A stretch of 8,768 nt of DNA from contig NZ_JXXK01000058.1 in the NCBI RefSeq assembly GCF_000949455.1, positions 1 through 8,768 on the forward strand. Reading direction: 5' to 3'. The notes under the pieces were generated by a model that saw only the letters and a list, made by a program, of their open reading frames with translations, was not told where the DNA came from and did no database searches. The position numbers and the translations under genes were made by a program. The DNA comes from Ruthenibacterium lactatiformans. Its GTDB lineage: Bacteria; Bacillota; Clostridia; Oscillospirales; Ruminococcaceae. Each line of letters starts with the position of its first letter. The first letter of the stretch is position 1. Of this stretch, positions 6,301 to 8,768 are shown in pieces.

Positions 6301-7880
6301 GAACCGCTTTCCACCGCGCGCGGCGCGGCGTAGCGGTTCGCCGCCCCGTTGTACGCCATGCCGCCCGCGGCGCTGCCAAAGCCCATCAGGCCACCGCCCG
6401 CGAACGCAAGCCCGGCCTGCTTCGCAACGTCCCACCCTGCGTGCCGCCGGGCCTCCTCCTCGCTCTCGCCCTGCGCCCTATACTGCCGCACGGCAAGGTT
6501 GTAGTCGGAAAGGTCGCCCATGATCAGCGTGTCCGCCGCAGCGTTCGCAAGCTCGGTGAACAGCTCCTCGCTTCCCTCGCCCAAAATGCTTTTGCCAAGG
6601 TTCTTCACAACGTCCAGAAAGGTGCGCGGGTCACTTTTCGCCATCCACGAAAGGTTTTCAATGCTGTACTGCTCGAACAGCCCTTCAAAAATGCCCGCGG
6701 CGACGCCCGCGCCCATCGCTTGGCTGTCGGAAGCGCCTTTCTCCTTTGCGCTGCGCACGGTACTCGTCATTGTGCCGCTTCCCATCAGCACGCCGGACAA
6801 ATATGGGTTTCCGCCGCTCATCGCCATGTTTGCAAGGCTGTCCGCCCAGCTCATGCCCGTCTGATACACAAAGGACGCCGCTTTCCCGGCGAGCCCGCCG
6901 CCCAGGCCTTCTTCAATGTTGCGGCCCGTTTCGTCCCGCACCGCGTCCCGGTAAATATTCATCGTTTGCGCGGGCGTATTCACGTCGATGGGCGCGTAAT
7001 CGCCGGTAAATGTATTTCGCGCCCACTGCTTCGCATAGTCCAGCGCAGCTGGCAGATTCCATGCGTTTGCCGCCACGCTTGCCGCGTTGTGCAGTATCGG
7101 GGCTTCGCCTGCGCCCTGGCGCGCGGAGGTTTCCAGTTCCTGCGCGTACCGCGCGTTTTCCAGCTGCTGCGCATAGCGCGAGAGCGAACGAGCGTCCACG
7201 TCCGCCGGCAGGCTGTTCGCGGCCTGCTCCAGCGCGGCCGTGGCCTGCCTGCGCTCCTCGTACGCGTCCGCCATTGCCAGCTGCTGGTCAATGGGCATGC
7301 CCAGCCCGCTTGTGTCCAGCATCCACGGGTACATGTTGTTTGCGATATCCCAACGGTTGGCGGCATCGTTTGCGCGCTGTACCGTGCTTTGGCCGTCCGC
7401 GCCCAGCGCATTGTAGGCGTTTGCGTTTTGTTCATACCACTGCGCCTCCCGTTCGCGTTCGGCCGCTGTCATCTCCGGGGTTTCCTCCACACGCCCCCAT
7501 GTGGGGGAAAGCGTGTCCGCCCCGAACTGCCCGAAGCTTTGCAGCTGCAGATCCGCCCATTCGTTTGCCAACGCCGTGTTTTTCGGCTTTGCGGCGCTGC
7601 TGCGGAGCCAGCCGCCAACCGTTTGCCCCGCCTGCTGCCCGACGATCGCCGCCGGGTCCGCCCCGAACTGCCCGAAGCTTTGCAGCTGCAGGTCCGCCCA
7701 TTTGTTTGCCAATGCCGTGTCTGCGGCCGGCTTTTTGCCCGCGGACGAAGCGGCTTTGCCGCGCTGCGCCTCGATCAGCTCCACCAGATTGGACGGCTGC
7801 GCCCCGCCAAAAGCGCCGGGAGCCGTATATTTCCCCGCCGCGCCCGTTTTTTTGTTGCTTTTTTTCACACTTTTCTGCAT
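3366..7880 (-). CDS. Giant phage-type polymorphic/polyvalent protein with three HExxH motifs and replaceable toxin slots
   Basis: About 1504 residues from the ATG at 7880, which follows GGAAAGGCGGGAACAA. A TTG at 7943 would add 21 residues and overlap the upstream gene. Order: basic N-terminus; a 22-residue motif (LANxWADLQLQSFGQFGAD) twice, at about 54-75 and 101-122; Ala/Gln/Glu-rich helices; Gly-rich hydrophobic stretches near 360-400 and 486-512 around GEGSEELFTEL (about 434); YTRAEVQ box A (Y589); a module with HESVH (799-803) and possible third ligand E861; linker; YTRAEVQ box B (Y978); HELGH (1084-1088) with likely third ligand E1160 in AQELVAD; constant box to 1231; C-terminal HEAQH (1364-1368) with GGEIEAR (E1442, E1444), LPD23-like. 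These motifs suggest metalloprotease-like effectors, possibly delivered with phage DNA. Family names are recalled, not searched. No classical signal peptide is seen. Confidence 0.8.
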   Translation of the reverse strand: MQKSVKKSNKKTGAAGKYTAPGAFGGAQPSNLVELIEAQRGKAASSAGKKPAADTALANKWADLQLQSFGQFGADPAAIVGQQAGQTVGGWLRSSAAKPKNTALANEWADLQLQSFGQFGADTLSPTWGRVEETPEMTAAEREREAQWYEQNANAYNALGADGQSTVQRANDAANRWDIANNMYPWMLDTSGLGMPIDQQLAMADAYEERRQATAALEQAANSLPADVDARSLSRYAQQLENARYAQELETSARQGAGEAPILHNAASVAANAWNLPAALDYAKQWARNTFTGDYAPIDVNTPAQTMNIYRDAVRDETGRNIEEGLGGGLAGKAASFVYQTGMSWADSLANMAMSGGNPYLSGVLMGSGTMTSTVRSAKEKGASDSQAMGAGVAAGIFEGLFEQYSIENLSWMAKSDPRTFLDVVKNLGKSILGEGSEELFTELANAAADTLIMGDLSDYNLAVRQYRAQGESEEEARRHAGWDVAKQAGLAFAGGGLMGFGSAAGGMAYNGAANRYAAPRAVESGSFYNALQYGLAQGEDTAAGRLARELAGRDTASSADVMRMLRAAESRQAEGGPGAQALVDPQLYTRAEVQGMSAGEVRENYDAIRESMEMWDENGELQGGTQSRMVDRQAPGTDNSGSSTAGEAWHAAQNTEQFSGGAIDGGQGVSEKSGWNSKDGGAVYRGEGQSSNARRIRRIAQENAEQFQRSARERGKQQIERHGGASYAYTIAKQPEGAAKQIADGLSARGIEAIVIDAPLETNQNGVTVERGDAVTGPDGRVYIYNGTALNPDSVLAHESVHAAVRKNKPEAHDFVSAIDQATDKSSYYYLACAQIINEAHYDGQLDLTTQEGQAAVRDEMAAYWAGAYNSKNAEELELLSCIDAQQAFTAWNAFNTFENIDAAAGKTKTGDISATTDIQNGSVPTLKAPSHTISPVSNSRIAQTGENATGFSGPAAERTSDVSAVPPALNPAPRLYTRAEVQGMSAREVRENYDAIQESMRLWDKNGELLQSAETETARRMALETGRAGKTDLDWLEHLAGTAKMELQYVFQPGSGVQAAVQGRRITVNLGGEGYAFGAAVHELGHSMKAADAKAYAKFESAVLGLAQSDAALEQIARQTAADYLSPDSPARAGLLDAQGNIDAAALNEEISLRLAQELVADPEKLVRAVERDRGLMETFLDFVRGLKNRIAIRLSGSERAMLDEAERTLVNLLRGEAGSVAGEKYSFVGEKANLNRTERAALETAKGMEQDGETNEDIRRQTGWFRGADGKWRMEVDDSDAVYYRNGNARQDGAEAGQWQGKSGTLRDYLYHPTLERLEPQVFEVPMQVVDTLPPNTNARYRGRQGGIEASKSAQRGSILHEAQHGIQEVEGFARGSNHAKANRWSFVENYERVKNTPEYLKLQTPRERLIYVRNAMAEESFQENELSDKRRYRQAGGEIEARDVAKRADFTTRERYANAPDLSGNMRYAQDSWPDFIDMLLDMGYSEEEITRIGGVHYNG
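4189..4418 (-). repeat. 230-bp constant box, main-gene copy (partner 2830-3059)
   Basis: It encodes residues about 1155-1231 of the large protein, from RLAQELVADP to GEKYSF. It is identical in sequence to the orphan copy. AQELVADP matches the place where phage HExxH zincins of this layout usually have their third zinc-binding Glu. The box would then be the second half of the HELGH domain plus the hinge to the replaceable C-terminal module. Confidence 0.9.
4849..4960 (-). repeat. YTRAEVQ box, copy B (entry to slot 2)
   Basis: It encodes PRLYTRAEVQGMSA, then EVRENYDAIQESM and RLWDKNGEL, before the HELGH module. Its 26-bp end (4849-4874) is identical to 775-800 in front of the orphan RNase module. 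The left part of copy C also follows this copy's sequence. Its repeated use next to different modules suggests it is a recombination joint. Confidence 0.85.
5720..5887 (-). CDS. Nested 55-codon ORF in an alternative frame of the giant gene
   Basis: The ATG at 5887 has GGAGGTG six nucleotides upstream (5894-5900), among the best ribosome binding sites in the window. The protein begins MEDKEFQRKVDGIAKMVERY and continues with VKANPPTREELDELRRKMQN. It is charged and probably helical, like a genuine small protein. Codons in this frame look ordinary (GAA, GAC, CTG/TTG, AAA), while the host frame over the same bases uses AGA, CGA and ATA, unlike the rest of the large gene. It lies between YTRAEVQ box A and the HESVH module, where an older toxin's small partner gene would sit. 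It may be a real overlapping gene, an internal immunity or regulatory peptide, or a relic overprinted by read-through. Function unknown. Confidence 0.5.
   Translation of the reverse strand: MEDKEFQRKVDGIAKMVERYTGVKANPPTREELDELRRKMQNSSSGAPENGENSK
6016..6119 (-). repeat. YTRAEVQ box, copy A (entry to slot 1)
   Basis: It encodes QLYTRAEVQGMSAGEVRENY, then DAIRESMEMWDENGEL, ahead of the HESVH module. It is the most diverged copy at its MWDENGEL end (cacatttc in place of caaaggcg). It marks the junction where scaffold shared with orphan 2 gives way to a replaceable module. Confidence 0.8.
6042..6605 (-). repeat. 564-bp direct repeat, copy 1 (partner 937-1500)
   Basis: This is scaffold DNA of the large gene (residues about 426-613), duplicated almost exactly in orphan 2, with equal length and about ten substitutions. 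It covers GEGSEELFTEL, the glycine-rich hydrophobic segment and YTRAEVQ box A. It offers a long homology arm for exchanging slot 1 between the active gene and the orphan. Confidence 0.85.
7515..7720 (-). repeat. Two 65-bp direct repeats, 141 bp apart (7515-7579 and 7656-7720)
   Basis: Near the N-terminal end of the large gene the same 65 bases occur twice with about three differences, exactly 47 codons apart, so the frame is kept. Each encodes a version of LANxWADLQLQSFGQFGAD. Between them a nested palindrome (acacgc/gcgtgt outside ccccca/tggggg) lies at 7489-7516. Loss or gain of one 47-codon unit by recombination would be in frame. Confidence 0.85.
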
Positions 7881-7929
7881 TTGTTCCCGCCTTTCCAAGC
7901 CGCTTTCCGGCGAAGCCGTGCGGCCGTTA

Positions 7930-8118
7930 TTATGCCTGTCCAATCAGATACGCCCGCCGCTGCTCCACGATTTTACCGTGGTTCGCACATTGCGCGTTCG
8001 TGCAGGTAAGGTCCTGCTCTATGTATACTTTGGTAGCGGTGTCCGGGCTGTTGTCGCCCTCGGCCTTTGTTCGGCTGCCGGAAATGCGCATCTCCGTTTT
8101 ACACAAGGGACATAGCAT
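7930..8118 (-). CDS. Small zinc-ribbon protein of phage type
   Basis: 62 residues with CPLC at 3-6 and CTNAQC at 39-44, four cysteines (C-x2-C and C-x4-C) placed as in a zinc ribbon. Between them is MRISGSRTKAEGDNSPDTATKV. Similar short cysteine proteins (CPxC near the N-terminus, CxNxxC near the C-terminus) are common in prophage regions of Clostridia, by recall; their role is unknown. The ATG at 8118 is preceded by AGGAGGTGA at ideal spacing. The large gene's ATG follows its stop codon by 49 nt, so the two are probably one operon, with this as first gene. Likely cytoplasmic; DNA, RNA or protein binding cannot be told apart. Confidence 0.75.
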   Translation of the reverse strand: MLCPLCKTEMRISGSRTKAEGDNSPDTATKVYIEQDLTCTNAQCANHGKIVEQRRAYLIGQA

Positions 8119-8124
8119 TTTGTT

Positions 8125-8133
8125 TCACCTCCT
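8125..8133 (-). promoter_or_regulatory. Strong ribosome binding site of the zinc-ribbon gene
   Basis: The minus strand reads AGGAGGTGA six nucleotides before the ATG, a near-perfect match to the anti-Shine-Dalgarno. It fixes the start of the small gene and predicts strong initiation for the operon. No convincing -35/-10 pair was found upstream by eye. Confidence 0.85.
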
Positions 8134-8185
8134 CGATTTCATCTCGGTTTTCGCTCCGCAAAAACCGGTGCTTGCCGCCGTTCGG

Positions 8186-8213
8186 CTCCATTTCGCCTGC
8201 GGCGGAACCGCGC
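8186..8213. repeat. 28-bp REP-like sequence shared with the 136-bp insertion
   Basis: 27 of 28 bases match 821-848. The shared core is the palindrome built on TTCGCC-TGC-GGCG. It lies in non-coding DNA upstream of the operon, so the same element family appears on both sides of the locus. A host-genome dispersed palindrome is the likely source. Confidence 0.6.
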
Positions 8214-8256
8214 TGGCGTTCCTTGCCCCCGCCGGGGTGAAAGTGGAAGCCGCGTG

Positions 8257-8291
8257 TGGGAAAAGAGGAAGGCCCCCGCTTTCGCGGGGCC
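8257..8291 (-). terminator. Intrinsic terminator-like hairpin upstream of the operon
   Basis: On the minus strand GGCCCCGC, a GAAA loop and GCGGGGGCC (one bulged base) are followed by TTCCTCTTTTC. The GNRA loop, GC-rich stem and T-rich tail fit a Rho-independent terminator ending a minus-strand transcript from the right. It separates the zinc-ribbon operon from whatever lies beyond the window. The T-tract is broken by Cs, so strength is uncertain. Confidence 0.55.
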
Positions 8292-8309
8292 GATTACGAG
8301 TCTCCGACG

Positions 8310-8339
8310 GCCTACTTTCTTAGCATTAAGAAAGTAGGC
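8310..8339. repeat. Perfect 13-bp inverted repeat
   Basis: gcctactttctta and taagaaagtaggc flank a 4-nt loop, followed by aaagaatg. Similar aagaaagtaggc palindromes recur between genes in many bacteria, by recall, and their role is not settled. It is not followed by a T-run on either strand, so it is not called a terminator. Confidence 0.7.
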
Positions 8340-8370
8340 AAAGAATGTTAGGGGGCGTTCCGCTCAGCTA

Positions 8371-8411
8371 AAAAATATAAATTTCAAATTCCATATCAAA
8401 TTTATATTTTT
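8371..8411. repeat. AT-only 14-bp inverted repeat
   Basis: aaaaatataaattt (8371-8384) and aaatttatattttt (8398-8411) are perfect reverse complements with a 13-nt spacer. The stem is made only of A and T, unlike the GC-rich surroundings. It could be an operator, a cruciform or a bidirectional terminator-like stem. There is no basis to choose. Confidence 0.65.
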
Positions 8412-8768
8412 CTTCACGCTTCGACCCTAAAGGGGGCTTTGCGAACTAAGCTCACTGCGTTCGCTAAGTTGCAAATGCCTCCGAGGCCCCCTAAGACCCC
8501 CAACGGCAAAAGAGGAACGATTTTCCGCCGCGCCCTTAACAGTAAGAATGACATGCGCGTGGCTCTATCGAAAAATCCGATTTCAAATTTACCCTCACCT
8601 TACAGGTGCGAGAGACTTTTGCAGCAAAGCATATTTTTTTTGCGCCTGCTGCCTTTACATGTCGGTTGAATACGAACTATATTCTCTCTATTGGAAATAA
8701 AAATTCCTTTGCTCACTCTCTGCCGGCGGAAGAGGAAGAACAGGAACGGAGTATCTTTCTGTGACTCT
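8412..8768. other. Non-coding right end, no supportable gene
   Basis: The stretch holds degenerate inverted sequences (agggggctttgcgaac against gttgcaaatgcctccgaggccccct) with an inner gcgaac/gttcgc pairing, and a T8 run at about 8634-8641. Minus-strand frames entering from the right edge end by 8600. Plus-strand frames are short, with no ribosome binding site. No tRNA, rRNA, attachment site or transposase could be identified. Confidence 0.5.

Noticed and set aside
7881..7943. TTG start at 7943 for the large gene, adding 21 residues
   Set aside because: The ATG at 7880 has a purine-rich site (GGAAAGGCGGGA) before it and avoids overlap with the zinc-ribbon gene. The TTG has no clear ribosome binding site.
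5877..8009. A plus-strand open frame of about 710 codons opposite the large gene
   Set aside because: It is antisense to GC-rich coding DNA, is rich in Arg/Ala/Cys/His, has no recognisable motif or ribosome binding site, and mirrors the codon pattern of the minus-strand gene.
8439..8669. 76-codon plus-strand open frame
   Set aside because: No ribosome binding site, no motif, and it crosses inverted-repeat DNA; it is probably non-coding.
8600..8767. Minus-strand frame entering from the right edge (about 55 codons)
   Set aside because: Could be the end of an upstream gene, but the peptide has no recognisable feature and a second frame is open over part of it. It is too weak to list.
1..8768. 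CRISPR array or tRNA genes
   Set aside because: The direct repeats seen are few, coding and widely spaced. No regularly spaced short repeats and no cloverleaf-like sequence were found on either strand.

Overview
All supportable genes lie on the minus strand, so the window reads right to left. The DNA is a mosaic. GC-rich stretches (about 77% G+C in 1201-1260) alternate with AT-richer ones (about 45% in 301-360). The GC-rich scaffold, the Shine-Dalgarno sites and the family resemblances (by recall only) fit a gut Clostridia/Oscillospirales-type Firmicute. The locus looks phage-derived: a small zinc-ribbon protein followed by a very large, Gly/Ala-rich, multi-domain protein of the kind called polyvalent or polymorphic toxin in prophages. 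No integrase, terminase, capsid, portal or tail gene is visible, so complete prophage status cannot be shown.

Layout, right to left. 8768-8134 is non-coding and full of palindromes, including a terminator-like hairpin. 8118-7930 encodes a four-cysteine zinc ribbon behind a very strong ribosome binding site. 7880-3366 encodes a roughly 1504-residue protein built as a serial scaffold: N-terminal helical and glycine-rich region, YTRAEVQ box A, a variable module with an HESVH zincin motif, a linker, YTRAEVQ box B, an HELGH zincin whose second half is a 230-bp constant box, then a C-terminal module with an HEAQH motif. A well-formed 55-codon gene (5887-5720) is nested in another frame inside this ORF. 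The big gene overlaps a 60-residue acidic gene (3373-3191), the first candidate immunity gene.

Downstream (3120 to the left edge) is an array of start-less fragments copied from the big gene. Orphan 1 carries the identical 230-bp box joined to a diverged HEVQH module and is overlapped by a 159-residue candidate immunity gene. Orphan 2 carries a 564-bp duplicate of the N-terminal scaffold, a 136-bp palindromic insertion, then a PBECR-like (barnase/EndoU/colicin/RelE-type) RNase module. A further fragment containing a fourth YTRAEVQ box runs off the left edge. Terminator-like hairpins precede both orphan sections.

Interpretation (inference): one expressed phage-derived effector with at least two replaceable toxin slots, followed by a silent store of alternative toxin and immunity cassettes. 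The duplicated boxes would serve as homology for exchange. This resembles orphan CdiA-CT or Rhs tip arrays, but with nested internal slots rather than only a terminal one.
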